Source: UBA6120 sp964495145
Lineage (GTDB): Bacteria > Bacillota_I > Bacilli_A > RFN20 > CAG-826
Assembly: GCA_964495145.1 (NCBI GenBank)
Contig: CAZBUP010000040.1
Location: 1 to 8,399 of the forward strand
Length of the DNA stretch: 8,399 bases
Reading direction: 5' to 3'
The notes under the pieces were generated by a model. That model ran no database searches. It worked only from the letters and a program-made list of their open reading frames with translations, and had not been told where the DNA came from. The position numbers were made by a program, and so were the translations under genes. Below are positions 1-6,232 of the stretch, piece by piece (positions within the stretch are counted from its first letter, which is position 1; each line of letters opens with the position of its first letter).

Positions 1-30
1 AAACAATCGGAATAAACACTAAAATGTCTG

Positions 31-39
31 TGTTATAAT
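31..39 (+). promoter_or_regulatory. Extended -10 promoter of parAB
   Basis: A perfect TATAAT lies at 34-39, preceded by TG at 31-32, giving an extended -10 element. I see no good -35 hexamer 16-18 nt upstream (about 11-16 reads ATAAAC-like), which is tolerable for extended -10 promoters. Transcription would start near 46, leaving a leader of only about 11 nt with a weak CGGA (48-51) as ribosome site. Confidence 0.6.
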
Positions 40-56
40 TTTTTATACGGATTGAT

Positions 57-827
57 ATGGCACGCATTATTGCAATCGCAAACCAAAAAGGCGGCGTCGG
101 CAAGACGACGACCGCCATTTCGTTATCATCGTCATTAGCCCATTTCAATCGCCGGGTTTTGCTTTTGGACATGGATCCCCAAGGCAATTCCTCACGGGGA
201 GTCGGCACCGACGTGTCGGTATTGTCGCGCAGCGTCTATGATGTTCTGGTGAAGAATTACGACATCAACCGCATCATCAAGAAAACCCCGATGAAAAATC
301 TTGAACTGATACCCGCCAACCTCAAATTGGCCAGCACCGAAGCCGAAGTGTCGCGGATTGAAGGCGAACCCTATTTCCTCTTGAAACACGCTTTGGACGA
401 ACTCAAAAAGGAATACGATTACATCATCGTCGATTGCCCGCCTTCGCTTGGCTTGCTTTCATTGAATGCCCTGGTGGCCAGTCAATCGGTCTTGATTCCG
501 GTCCAATGCGAGTACTTCGCCATGGAAGCCGTCGCCCAAATCTTGGCGACGATTACCCGGGTGCAAACCAATTTCAACCAAAACTTAATCATCGAAGGCT
601 TTTTGCTGACGATGTACGATTCGCGGACCCGGCTGGGAACCGAAATATCGACGCAAGTCCGCGGTTTGTTCAAAGAGAACACCTTTTTGACCCAAATTCC
701 CCGCAACGTCTCTTTGCCGGAAGCCTCTGCCCGCGGGATTCCGATCACGTTGTACCGACCGACCTCGTCGGGGAGCCTCGCCTACATGAGTTTGGCCAAA
801 GAAGTCATCGACCATGAGCCCCAGTAA
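57..827 (+). CDS. parA: ParA/Soj-type chromosome partitioning ATPase
   Basis: A 256-residue ParA family ATPase that dimerises on ATP, binds DNA non-specifically and works with ParB in segregating the chromosome origin. The deviant Walker A motif KGGVGKTT is at residues 11-18 with the signature lysine K11, Walker A' DMDPQGN at 38-44, and Walker B YIIVDCPPS at 122-130. The region MYDSRTRLG (186-194) and the late IPRNVSLPEA block (214-223) match Soj proteins, as does the length, so this is the short chromosomal type without an N-terminal DNA-binding domain. The ATG at 57 gives the usual MxxIIAIANQKGG start, although the ribosome site is weak (CGGA). The stop lies 14 nt inside parB, so the two are probably co-transcribed and translationally coupled. 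Identity is secure; chromosomal rather than plasmid origin is inferred from the housekeeping neighbours. Confidence 0.97.
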   Translation: MARIIAIANQKGGVGKTTTAISLSSSLAHFNRRVLLLDMDPQGNSSRGVGTDVSVLSRSVYDVLVKNYDINRIIKKTPMKNLELIPANLKLASTEAEVSRIEGEPYFLLKHALDELKKEYDYIIVDCPPSLGLLSLNALVASQSVLIPVQCEYFAMEAVAQILATITRVQTNFNQNLIIEGFLLTMYDSRTRLGTEISTQVRGLFKENTFLTQIPRNVSLPEASARGIPITLYRPTSSGSLAYMSLAKEVIDHEPQ

Positions 828-1650
828 GAAACTGCTCCGCGAAGATTTGTCTTCGCTCGTTAAAAAGTATGCATCATCCGACGTCGTCGAAACGATGTCG
901 CGCCAATATGCTTCGAGCCTCAGCCGCACCATTCCATTGAGCCAAATTATCGATACGCAAAGGTTGAAGCACCTTCGCATAAGCGAAGCCGAACTTGACA
1001 AGGTGATGGCGAGTTTGCCGACGCAACGCGAAGTCGCCCCCATCATCGTGCGGCCGCACGGCGACCAATTCGAAATCGTGCTCGGACGCCGCCGTTATCA
1101 CGCCGCCAAAGCTTTGGGATTGCCGAGCATCGCCACCATCATCCAGCCGTTTGACGAAGATGAGATGATGCTGACCATCATCGCCAATCTGCGCGAAAGT
1201 CGCGAGGCCAACGCCTTGACGATCGCCACCTTGGGCCAAGCCCTGCACGATGAATTTGGTTATACCCAAGCCGCCTTAGCGCTGGTCGGCCACGTGTCGC
1301 GAGCCACCATGGCCAACATGATGAGGCTTTTGAAATTGCCCGAAAAAATCCAGCGGGCAGTCACCAAAGGCGAACTGACCTATGGGCATGCCCGGGCTTT
1401 AATCAACGTCAATCCTTCGCTGCAGGAAGCAATCATGGCATCGGCCGTCAAAAATCGGTGGTCGGTGCGCCAAGTCGAATACTTGGCCAATTTGGTTAAG
1501 ACCAAACCGCTCGAAGAAGCGATTGGACTCGTCAATCAAACCGAAAGCGGCCGTCTCATCGTCAAGAAGAGGAGACTAACCATCGTTTTTCAATCCGAAA
1601 CGGAACTTAATGACTTCATTAAACGGCTTCAGGACCAAAAATTATTGTAA
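814..1650 (+). CDS. parB: ParB/Spo0J-like partition protein, divergent CTPase site
   Basis: A 278-residue ParB family protein, expected to bind parS sites and work with the ParA encoded just upstream (14-nt overlap). Visible parts are a basic N-terminus (1-18), a ParB/Srx nucleotide-binding domain at about 38-130 with PIIVRP (76-81) and GRRRYHAA (91-98), a helix-turn-helix region at about 149-180 (GYTQAALALVG...SRATMANMMRLLKLP), the conserved KGELTYGHARAL (185-196), and a C-terminal dimerisation-like segment (about 247-278). Compared with Spo0J as I recall it, GERR has become GRRR, and the ENLQRED motif reads ANLRESR at 124-130. This replaces the catalytic glutamate (E111 in Spo0J) by A124 but keeps the adjacent asparagine (N125). 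The NPYQPR motif near the domain start is also absent. There is no clear ribosome site, so translation probably depends on coupling to parA. Noc is an alternative name for such proteins, but the paired parA favours ParB. Confidence 0.92.
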   Translation: MSPSKKLLREDLSSLVKKYASSDVVETMSRQYASSLSRTIPLSQIIDTQRLKHLRISEAELDKVMASLPTQREVAPIIVRPHGDQFEIVLGRRRYHAAKALGLPSIATIIQPFDEDEMMLTIIANLRESREANALTIATLGQALHDEFGYTQAALALVGHVSRATMANMMRLLKLPEKIQRAVTKGELTYGHARALINVNPSLQEAIMASAVKNRWSVRQVEYLANLVKTKPLEEAIGLVNQTESGRLIVKKRRLTIVFQSETELNDFIKRLQDQKLL

Positions 1651-1672
1651 ATAATCGCCGCAAAGATATAAT
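1645..1672 (+). promoter_or_regulatory. Promoter of the FMN riboswitch-ribU unit
   Basis: The -35 is TTGTAA at 1645-1650 and the -10 is a perfect TATAAT at 1667-1672, with a 16-nt spacer. The -35 overlaps the parB stop codon. The predicted start near 1679 falls exactly at the 5' base of riboswitch helix P1. Confidence 0.75.
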
Positions 1673-1678
1673 GGAAGA

Positions 1679-1784
1679 GACTTCAGGGTCGGGTGCGATT
1701 CCCAATCGGCGGTTATACCCCGCGAGCTTCGGCACGAACTAGTGAAATTCTAGTGGCGACAGTACAGTCTGGAAGGAAGAAGTC
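1679..1784 (+). promoter_or_regulatory. FMN riboswitch (RFN element) aptamer
   Basis: The order of conserved blocks matches the FMN aptamer: GGGTGCGATTCCC (1691-1703), CGGCGGT, CCCCGCGAGC, the GTGAAATTC stem-loop near 1742-1750, and GCGACAGTACAGTCTGG (about 1756-1772). Helix P1 is visible as GACTTC (1679-1684) pairing with GAAGTC (1779-1784). It binds flavin mononucleotide and here sits in the leader of a riboflavin transporter gene, so it should reduce transporter expression when FMN is plentiful. The aptamer call is secure; control by transcription termination is inferred from the hairpin downstream. Confidence 0.96.
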
Positions 1785-1804
1785 ACGGCTTTTTGACCCT
1801 GAAG
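1681..1804 (+). promoter_or_regulatory. Predicted antiterminator pairing of the FMN switch
   Basis: Bases 1681-1690 (CTTCAGGGTC) are an exact 10-bp reverse complement of 1795-1804 (GACCCTGAAG). The upstream strand holds most of the 5' arm of P1 and the start of P2. The downstream strand is the 5' arm and loop of the terminator hairpin. The two folds exclude each other: without FMN the long-range helix would block the terminator, and with FMN the aptamer would free it. The complementarity is seen directly; the mechanism is inferred. Confidence 0.7.
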
Positions 1805-1820
1805 CGGGTCATTTTTATTT
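1794..1820 (+). terminator. Riboswitch-controlled intrinsic terminator
   Basis: A 6-bp stem, TGACCC (1794-1799) with GGGTCA (1806-1811), has a 6-nt loop and is followed by TTTTTATTT (1812-1820). It lies 10 nt after aptamer helix P1 and just before the ribU ribosome site, the usual place for a riboswitch expression platform. The stem is short, which suits a switchable terminator. Confidence 0.8.
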
Positions 1821-1834
1821 AGAAGGAGCCGATT

Positions 1835-2455
1835 ATGAAAAAAAGCGTCGTCAATTGGAAACTGACATCCAAAGTCATGGCCCGGGTGGCCATCTTCGGG
1901 GCCGTGGCCACCATCTTATATGTGGTGCCGCTGTTCCAAGTCAAAATCCCGATTTTCCCGTTCTTCCTCGAATTCCATTTCGACGAACTGCCGATATTCA
2001 TCGCCGGTTTCGCCTATGGCCCCTTGACCTCGATTTTGATTACCCTCGTTAAAACTTTAATCAAACTGCCGTTTTCGCAAACGGCCATGGTTGGGGAGTT
2101 GGCCGATTTGTTTTATACGTTGGCTTTTGTCTTGCCGGCGGTCTTGATCTACCGGAAACATCGCAATCTCAAAGGCGTCATGGTCGGTTTCGGGGTCGGT
2201 TTCATCGCCCAACTGATCGTCAGTTCCCTGTTCAACGCCCTGTTCATGATCGACTTCTACCTATTCTTGTATCCCTTTTTGACCCCCGACAGTCTCCTGG
2301 CGGCGGTTCAAGCGGTCAATCCGCGCATCACCGACATCCATTGGACCATGGTCTTGTACGGCATCTTGCCGTTCAACCTGGTCAAGAACACGTTGGTCAT
2401 CATCCTCACGTTCTTGACTTACAAGCGCGTCCATCAAATGTTTTACAAATTCTAG
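1835..2455 (+). CDS. ribU: RibU riboflavin ECF transporter substrate-binding subunit
   Basis: A 206-residue integral membrane S-component of an energy-coupling factor transporter that binds riboflavin; import needs the EcfA/EcfA'/EcfT module, which is not in this window. Roughly six hydrophobic segments can be seen (about 14-34, 50-62, 62-78, 89-107, 113-140 and 171-196). The family-typical stretch FDELPIFIAGFAYGPL (49-64), the following LVKTLIKLP (71-79), GEL at 87-89 and the late PFNLVKN (179-185) identify the RibU/FmnP branch. The FMN riboswitch immediately upstream independently supports riboflavin as substrate. The ATG at 1835 has a strong AAGGAG (1823-1828) at 6-nt spacing. The gene has its own promoter and a terminator just after the stop, so it is a single-gene unit, although parAB readthrough could also reach it. 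Confidence 0.95.
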   Translation: MKKSVVNWKLTSKVMARVAIFGAVATILYVVPLFQVKIPIFPFFLEFHFDELPIFIAGFAYGPLTSILITLVKTLIKLPFSQTAMVGELADLFYTLAFVLPAVLIYRKHRNLKGVMVGFGVGFIAQLIVSSLFNALFMIDFYLFLYPFLTPDSLLAAVQAVNPRITDIHWTMVLYGILPFNLVKNTLVIILTFLTYKRVHQMFYKF

Positions 2456-2462
2456 GCAAATG

Positions 2463-2491
2463 AAAACCCGGTCGTGGTGGGCCGGGTTTTT
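2463..2491. terminator. Terminator between convergent ribU and fer
   Basis: AAAACCCGG (2463-2471) pairs with CCGGGTTTT (2482-2490), a 9-bp stem with a 10-nt loop, ending in a T run (2487-2491). It begins 7 nt after the ribU stop. The AAAA on the left arm makes four T on the minus strand, and the hairpin lies 8 nt after the fer stop, so it probably serves both convergent genes, more strongly on the plus strand. Confidence 0.85.
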
Positions 2492-2498
2492 AATTGAA

Positions 2499-2693
2499 TC
2501 AACCGACGATAATGGCTGATGTCGGGCAACTGCTGGCGGCTTCTTCGACCGCGGCTTCTTCGCCTTCGGGGACTTCGGGGACAATGGCTTTCATCTTGCC
2601 GTCGTCATCCCAGTCAAAAACCGTCGGCGTGATCGAGTTGCATAACCCGCATCCGATACAAGCGTCTTTATCGATTCGTACTTTCTTGGCCAT
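2499..2693 (-). CDS. fer: Single-cluster [4Fe-4S] ferredoxin
   Basis: A 64-residue cytoplasmic electron carrier. Cysteines C12, C15 and C18 (CIGCGLC) plus C56 followed by proline (SCPTSAI) provide four ligands for one [4Fe-4S] cluster. The second cluster of clostridial 2[4Fe-4S] ferredoxins is absent: its ligand positions are replaced, for example by NSITP after C18. This is the Bacillus-type layout, with a very acidic centre (DWDDDG, 27-32; EVPEGEE, 40-46) as is usual for a redox partner protein. The start is well supported by AGGAGGT on the minus strand (2701-2707), 7 nt before the ATG. It has its own promoter (2719-2747), is convergent with ribU and divergent from the cmk operon. The physiological partner cannot be told from the sequence. 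Confidence 0.95.
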   Translation of the reverse strand: MAKKVRIDKDACIGCGLCNSITPTVFDWDDDGKMKAIVPEVPEGEEAAVEEAASSCPTSAIIVG

Positions 2694-2718
2694 GGAAGTG
2701 ACCTCCTGTATGTTCCTT

Positions 2719-2747
2719 ATTATATGTGCTCACATTGAAGATTGCAA
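2719..2747 (-). promoter_or_regulatory. Promoter of fer
   Basis: On the minus strand, TTGCAA (2747-2742) and a perfect TATAAT (2724-2719) are separated by 17 nt. Transcription would start near 2712, shortly before the AGGAGGT ribosome site. The stretch upstream of the -35 is AT-rich and includes the tandem repeats at 2761-2778. Confidence 0.78.
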
Positions 2748-2760
2748 CCCTGCGGAAAAT

Positions 2761-2778
2761 ACGATATTTACGATATTT
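2761..2778. repeat. Tandem 9-bp direct repeat between divergent promoters
   Basis: ACGATATTT occurs twice back to back (2761-2769 and 2770-2778), with near-complementary flanks (GAAAAT before, TTTCAC after). It sits upstream of the fer -35 and next to the -35 region of the opposite promoter, where an operator or UP element could act on both. No binding protein can be named. Confidence 0.6.
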
Positions 2779-2802
2779 CACTATGATTGGACGCCCTTTT
2801 CT

Positions 2803-2808
2803 TATAAA
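2803..2808 (+). promoter_or_regulatory. Probable -10 box for the cmk-der-gpsA operon
   Basis: TATAAA (2803-2808, within CTTATAAAAT) lies 20 nt before the first start codon. The hexamer 17 nt upstream (2780-2785, ACTATG) is a poor -35, and TTGGAC at 2787-2792 is too close. The -10 is plausible; the promoter may rely on an activator or on the upstream AT-rich repeats. Confidence 0.45.
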
Positions 2809-2828
2809 ATACATTAGAGGATTATCTC

Positions 2829-3176
2829 TTGGCGAATACGACGCGGACTGACAAATACCGGAAATACCGCCAATCCATTGCCCGGATGAACGGAAAAGAT
2901 GCCGTCTTGGTACAAGACGAGCCGGTTTTATCACCCGCATTTGAGCCGATTCCACCCGTTGCCAACGACGGAATCGAACGTACCACCACCTCATTGCCGC
3001 TTGAAGAAATACTGCGGGTCACCAAGGGAATGTCGGGGCAAACCAATCTCGACGAAGCGGACCAAGAACGGATCCAAAACCGCCGTTTCATATGGAAAGT
3101 AGTCTTTGTCTGCGCCTTTGCCATCGTCTTGATACTGGCCGGGGTCTTATGGTATATCAACGGAGGTAGTCGCTGA
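2829..3176 (+). CDS. Small tail-anchored membrane protein, function unknown
   Basis: A 115-residue protein that I do not recognise. It starts with TTG at 2829, supported by AGAGGA (2816-2821) at 7-nt spacing; no in-frame ATG gives a better start before residue 20. The N-terminus is strongly basic with a repeated KYRKYRQS pattern (9-16), followed by a proline-rich, probably disordered stretch (about 29-60) and a short charged segment. There is one hydrophobic segment near 88-110, preceded by QNRR (83-86) and followed by only five residues. The positive-inside rule puts the bulk of the protein in the cytoplasm, anchored by its tail. The stop shares one base with the cmk start (TGATG), so it is tightly coupled to cmk and belongs to the cmk-der-gpsA operon. 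The ORF is real judging by its ribosome site, its coupling and its coherent membrane anchor. The role is open. Confidence 0.8.
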   Translation: MANTTRTDKYRKYRQSIARMNGKDAVLVQDEPVLSPAFEPIPPVANDGIERTTTSLPLEEILRVTKGMSGQTNLDEADQERIQNRRFIWKVVFVCAFAIVLILAGVLWYINGGSR

Positions 3177-3850
3177 TGGCGCGTATCAGTATTGCAATCG
3201 ACGGTCCGGCCGCGGCTGGCAAATCCACCGTCGCCAAAGAAGTCGCCAAGCGGCTTGGCTACACCTACATCGACACCGGGGCCATGTACCGGGCGTTTAC
3301 CTACTACGTTTTGAAACGCGGCGTCGATCCCCAAAACGAACGAGCTTGCGACGAGTTGATTCCAGAGGTTTCCATCGAACTGAAACCAAGCGGGACCGTC
3401 TTGTGCAATAAAGAAGACGTCACCCATCAAATCCGCGAGACCGACGTTTCGGCTAACGTATCGTATATCGCTTCTTATAAGAACATTCGTTTAGCCCTAG
3501 TCGAGCAGCAACGGCAAATGGCCCTGGTCGACTCGGTGGTGATGGACGGCCGCGACATCGGGACTTATGTCCTCCCTAACGCCGAAATCAAAATTTTCCA
3601 AATCGCCTCGGTGGAAACCCGAGCCGTGCGCCGCTACGAAGAAAACCTTGGCAAGGGTATCGCCTGCACGCTTGAAAGCGTCGAAGAGGATTTGCGCCGG
3701 CGCGATTACATCGATTCCCACCGCGATTTTGCCCCCTTGAAGCCGGCTACCGATTCGATTTTGATCGACACCTCGTTCATGACGGTCGAAGAAGTCGTCG
3801 TCCGCATCATTGATATCATCGAAAGAAAATTGGCTGGACTGCAGAAATGA
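3176..3850 (+). CDS. cmk: Cytidylate kinase
   Basis: A 224-residue (d)CMP kinase that transfers phosphate from ATP to CMP or dCMP, supplying CDP and dCDP and recycling CMP from RNA and lipid turnover. The P-loop GPAAAGKST is at 10-18, followed by the CMP-binding DTGAMYRA (33-40), the strongly conserved DGRDIGTYVLPNA (124-136), the lid region RRRDYIDSHRDFAPL (174-188) and a closing IDTS (197-200). Length matches bacterial Cmk. GGAGGT (3162-3167) stands 8 nt before the ATG, the strongest ribosome site in this operon. The start overlaps the preceding stop by one base and the end overlaps der by four bases (ATGA). The rpsA gene that often follows cmk in related bacteria is absent here, and der follows directly. 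Confidence 0.97.
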   Translation: MARISIAIDGPAAAGKSTVAKEVAKRLGYTYIDTGAMYRAFTYYVLKRGVDPQNERACDELIPEVSIELKPSGTVLCNKEDVTHQIRETDVSANVSYIASYKNIRLALVEQQRQMALVDSVVMDGRDIGTYVLPNAEIKIFQIASVETRAVRRYEENLGKGIACTLESVEEDLRRRDYIDSHRDFAPLKPATDSILIDTSFMTVEEVVVRIIDIIERKLAGLQK

Positions 3851-5154
3851 TCGACGGAGTATTAGCCATCGTTGGCAGTCCCAATGTCGGGAAATCAACG
3901 CTTTTCAATCGCATTATCGGCGATCGGTTAGCCATCGTCGACGATATCCCCGGCTTAACCCGGGACCGCCTATACGGAAAAGCCCATTGGCTCTTAAAAG
4001 ATTTTCGCGTAATCGACACCGGCGGCATCCAACTCGAAAATGCCGGTTACCAAACCGAAATCCGGGCTCAAGTCGCCATTGCCATCGAAGAGGCCGACGT
4101 CATTTTGTTCGTGGTCGACGGCCAAGTCGGGGTTACCCGCGACGACCAGGCCGTGGCCCGCTTGCTTTACAAATCCAAAAAGCCGATCGTCTTGGCCGTC
4201 AATAAAATTGACGACGGGCAGTTCCTTGGCGACGTCAACGACTTTTACCAATTAGGTTTCGGGAACCCGATCCCGGTATCCTCGACCCACGGCATCGGCG
4301 TCGGCGATTTATTGGACGCCGTCGTCAAACTGATGCCTTCCATTCCCCAGGAAGATTACGAAGGCAGCATTTGCTTCTCGGTCGTCGGTCGCCCCAACGT
4401 CGGCAAATCCAGTTTGGTCAACGCCATTTTGAAACAGGAACGGGTCATCGTCAGCGACAAGGAAGGGACCACCCGCGATGCCATCGACACCGCCTTCAAG
4501 CATGAAGGCCGGGCGTATGTCGTCATCGATACGGCTGGGCTCAAAAAGCGGGGACGCATTTTCGAGGCCGTTGACAAATACGCCGCCCTGCGGGCCCTCA
4601 AAGCCATCGACCGCAGCGACGTCGTCTTATTGGTCGTCGACGGGGAACAAGGCATCATCGAGCAAGACAAACATGTGGCCGGCTACGCTTTCGAAGCTCA
4701 TAAAGCCATCATCATCGTCGTCAACAAGTGGGATCTCGTCAAAAAAGACCAATCGGCCATGGCCGATTTCAGCAAGAAGATCCGCGACGAATTCAAATTC
4801 CTCGATTACGCCCCGATCGTCTTCGTGTCGGCCAAAAATAAGACCCGGATCGCCACCATTTTCGACAGCCTGATCGTGGCTTACGAAGGGTATACCACCC
4901 GGGTGGCCACCAGCCTCTTGAACGACATCATCCAAGACGCCCAAATCATGAACCCGACCCCGCATTTCAACGGGGGACGGTTGAAGATTTATTACGCCAA
5001 CCAAGTCGACGTCAGACCTCCGACATTCGTCTTGTTCGTCAACGAACCTGACTTCATGCATTTCTCCTACAAACGTTATCTTGAAAATCGTCTCCGGGAG
5101 ACCTTCCATTTCGAAGGATCCCCAATCAACCTCATCACCAGAATCAGAAAGTAA
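3847..5154 (+). CDS. der: Ribosome-assembly GTPase Der (EngA)
   Basis: A 435-residue double GTPase needed for maturation of the 50S ribosomal subunit. The first G domain has GSPNVGKST (10-18), TRD (38-40), DTGG (57-60) and NKID (119-122). The second has GRPNVGKSS (181-189), GTTRDAID (207-214), DTAG (228-231), NKWD (293-296) and SAK (328-330). A C-terminal KH-like domain follows (about 352-435), with the typical FVLFVNEPDFMHFSYKRYL segment. All nucleotide-binding motifs are intact. The only mild oddity is S11 in the first P-loop, where arginine is usual. Translation is probably coupled to cmk through the ATGA overlap, as there is no clear ribosome site. Confidence 0.98.
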   Translation: MIDGVLAIVGSPNVGKSTLFNRIIGDRLAIVDDIPGLTRDRLYGKAHWLLKDFRVIDTGGIQLENAGYQTEIRAQVAIAIEEADVILFVVDGQVGVTRDDQAVARLLYKSKKPIVLAVNKIDDGQFLGDVNDFYQLGFGNPIPVSSTHGIGVGDLLDAVVKLMPSIPQEDYEGSICFSVVGRPNVGKSSLVNAILKQERVIVSDKEGTTRDAIDTAFKHEGRAYVVIDTAGLKKRGRIFEAVDKYAALRALKAIDRSDVVLLVVDGEQGIIEQDKHVAGYAFEAHKAIIIVVNKWDLVKKDQSAMADFSKKIRDEFKFLDYAPIVFVSAKNKTRIATIFDSLIVAYEGYTTRVATSLLNDIIQDAQIMNPTPHFNGGRLKIYYANQVDVRPPTFVLFVNEPDFMHFSYKRYLENRLRETFHFEGSPINLITRIRK

Positions 5155-5155
5155 C

Positions 5156-6148
5156 ATGAACATCACCATTTTAGGTACCGGTGCTTGGGCGACTGCCTTG
5201 GCCCAAGTTTTAGTCGATAACGGCCATGCGGTCTGGCTCTACGGCATCGACGCGGCCCAAGTCGCCGACATCAACGAAGCCCATCGCAACCAGGCCTTTT
5301 TCGGGCAACAGCCTCTCGATGAACGCATTCAGGCGACCCTGGATTTGGCCACGGCTTTATCTCAAGCGGAAACGGTGGTCCTCGCGGTCCCGACCGGAGC
5401 CATGGAAAAGCTGTGCCGCGAAGTCAACCGCCAGTTGACCCGCCGCGTCACGGTAGTCAACGTCGCCAAGGGTTTCACCGACGACAACCGCCGCATGTCG
5501 GAAGTCATCAAAGCCACCATCGACGAAAAGAAAAGATATCCATTGGTATCCTTGATCGGACCAAGCCATGCCGAAGAAGTGATCCTTCGTCACTTGACGG
5601 CAATCACGGCTACGTCCCGGAGCAAGACCCGGGCCCGTCGGGTGGCCGAACTGTTTTCGAACAAGTATTTCCGCGTCTACATCCAAACCGACGAAGTCGG
5701 AGCCGAAATCGGCGTCGCCATGAAAAACGCCATCGCCATCGCCAGCGGCATCATCGAAGGCCTCGGCCTCGGCGATAACGCGAGAGCCGCTCTCGTCACT
5801 CGGGGTTTGGCCGAGATGACGGCCTTTGGCCGTCGTTACGGCGGGCGCCTGAAAACGTATTTGGGATTGACCGGTCTCGGCGACTTAATCGTCACTTGCT
5901 ATTCGTTCCATTCCCGCAATTTCAAGGCTGGGCTTCAAATCGGCCGCGACGATGACGCCACCTCGTTTCTAGCCACCAACAAAACGACGGTCGAAGGTAT
6001 ACGCGCCGCCAAAACGATTCACGAATTGGGTCAAAAACACCATTTGGAAACACCGATCGTCGAAGCCGTCTACCGGGTTTTGTATCAAGGAGCCAAGCCA
6101 AGCGAGATGGTCGCCTTCATGATGCTGCGACCGTTGAAACACGAATGA
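5156..6148 (+). CDS. gpsA: Glycerol-3-phosphate dehydrogenase [NAD(P)+]
   Basis: A 330-residue cytoplasmic enzyme that reduces dihydroxyacetone phosphate to sn-glycerol 3-phosphate, the backbone of phospholipids. The nucleotide-binding loop is GTGAWATALA (7-16), where GxGxWGTALA is usual. Other landmarks are VNVAKGF (101-107, with K105), GPSHAEE (135-141), the catalytic MKNAIAIASG with K190, GLGDLIVT (240-247) with D243, SRNFKAG (253-259) and TVEG (278-281). I chose the ATG at 5156, which gives the standard NITILGTG start one base after the der stop; the upstream in-frame ATG at 5081 would lie inside der and add 25 unrelated residues. No ribosome site is apparent, so coupling to der is likely. 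It is the last gene of the operon, and no clear intrinsic terminator follows. Confidence 0.97.
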   Translation: MNITILGTGAWATALAQVLVDNGHAVWLYGIDAAQVADINEAHRNQAFFGQQPLDERIQATLDLATALSQAETVVLAVPTGAMEKLCREVNRQLTRRVTVVNVAKGFTDDNRRMSEVIKATIDEKKRYPLVSLIGPSHAEEVILRHLTAITATSRSKTRARRVAELFSNKYFRVYIQTDEVGAEIGVAMKNAIAIASGIIEGLGLGDNARAALVTRGLAEMTAFGRRYGGRLKTYLGLTGLGDLIVTCYSFHSRNFKAGLQIGRDDDATSFLATNKTTVEGIRAAKTIHELGQKHHLETPIVEAVYRVLYQGAKPSEMVAFMMLRPLKHE

Positions 6149-6160
6149 AAAGCGCTTGCA
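6147..6160. promoter_or_regulatory. Possible cre-like palindrome after gpsA
   Basis: GAAAAGCGCTTGCA, centred on the perfect palindrome AAGCGCTT (6150-6157), resembles the CcpA catabolite-responsive element TGWNANCGNTNWCA at most core positions, but the leading TG is shifted by one base. It overlaps the gpsA stop and lies about 40 nt upstream of the hup promoter. This rests on resemblance only. Confidence 0.2.
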
Positions 6161-6198
6161 TCACGATATTTTCTTTAAAAGTATTTCCATGATTAGTA

Positions 6199-6232
6199 TT
6201 GTTAATGTCGCGGACCTGTGCTAATTTACAAT
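6199..6232 (+). promoter_or_regulatory. Promoter of hup
   Basis: TTGTTA (6199-6204) is a fair -35. At 17-nt spacing stands TAATTT (6222-6227) with TG two bases before it (extended -10). TACAAT (6227-6232) is a better hexamer but is 22 nt from that -35. The region also holds the inverted repeat TAATT-TAC-AATTA (6222-6234) flanked by TGTG and CACA, so an operator may overlap the start site. Confidence 0.5.

Noticed and set aside
1693..2052. 119-codon frame running through the riboswitch into ribU
   Set aside because: It translates the riboswitch RNA and then ribU in the wrong frame, with no ribosome site.
3848..3850. TGA read as tryptophan (genetic code 4)
   Set aside because: Genes end at TGA at natural family lengths (cmk, gpsA, fer, nth-adjacent dnaD), readthrough adds only a few residues or nonsense, and tryptophans are encoded by TGG.
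5081..5155. Longer gpsA start at 5081
   Set aside because: The extra 25 residues overlap the end of der and resemble nothing in the family; the ATG at 5156 puts NITILGTG at the N-terminus as expected.
4627..5169. 180-codon open frame on the minus strand within der and gpsA
   Set aside because: It is antisense to strongly conserved GTPase coding sequence, has biased acidic composition from reverse reading of the codons, and lacks a ribosome site. Other long antisense frames (for example 585-1046 and 874-1269) were dismissed for the same reasons.
6146..6175. GAAAA...TTTTC after gpsA as an intrinsic terminator
   Set aside because: The stem is only A-T pairs plus one G-C around a 17-nt loop; it is too weak to call.
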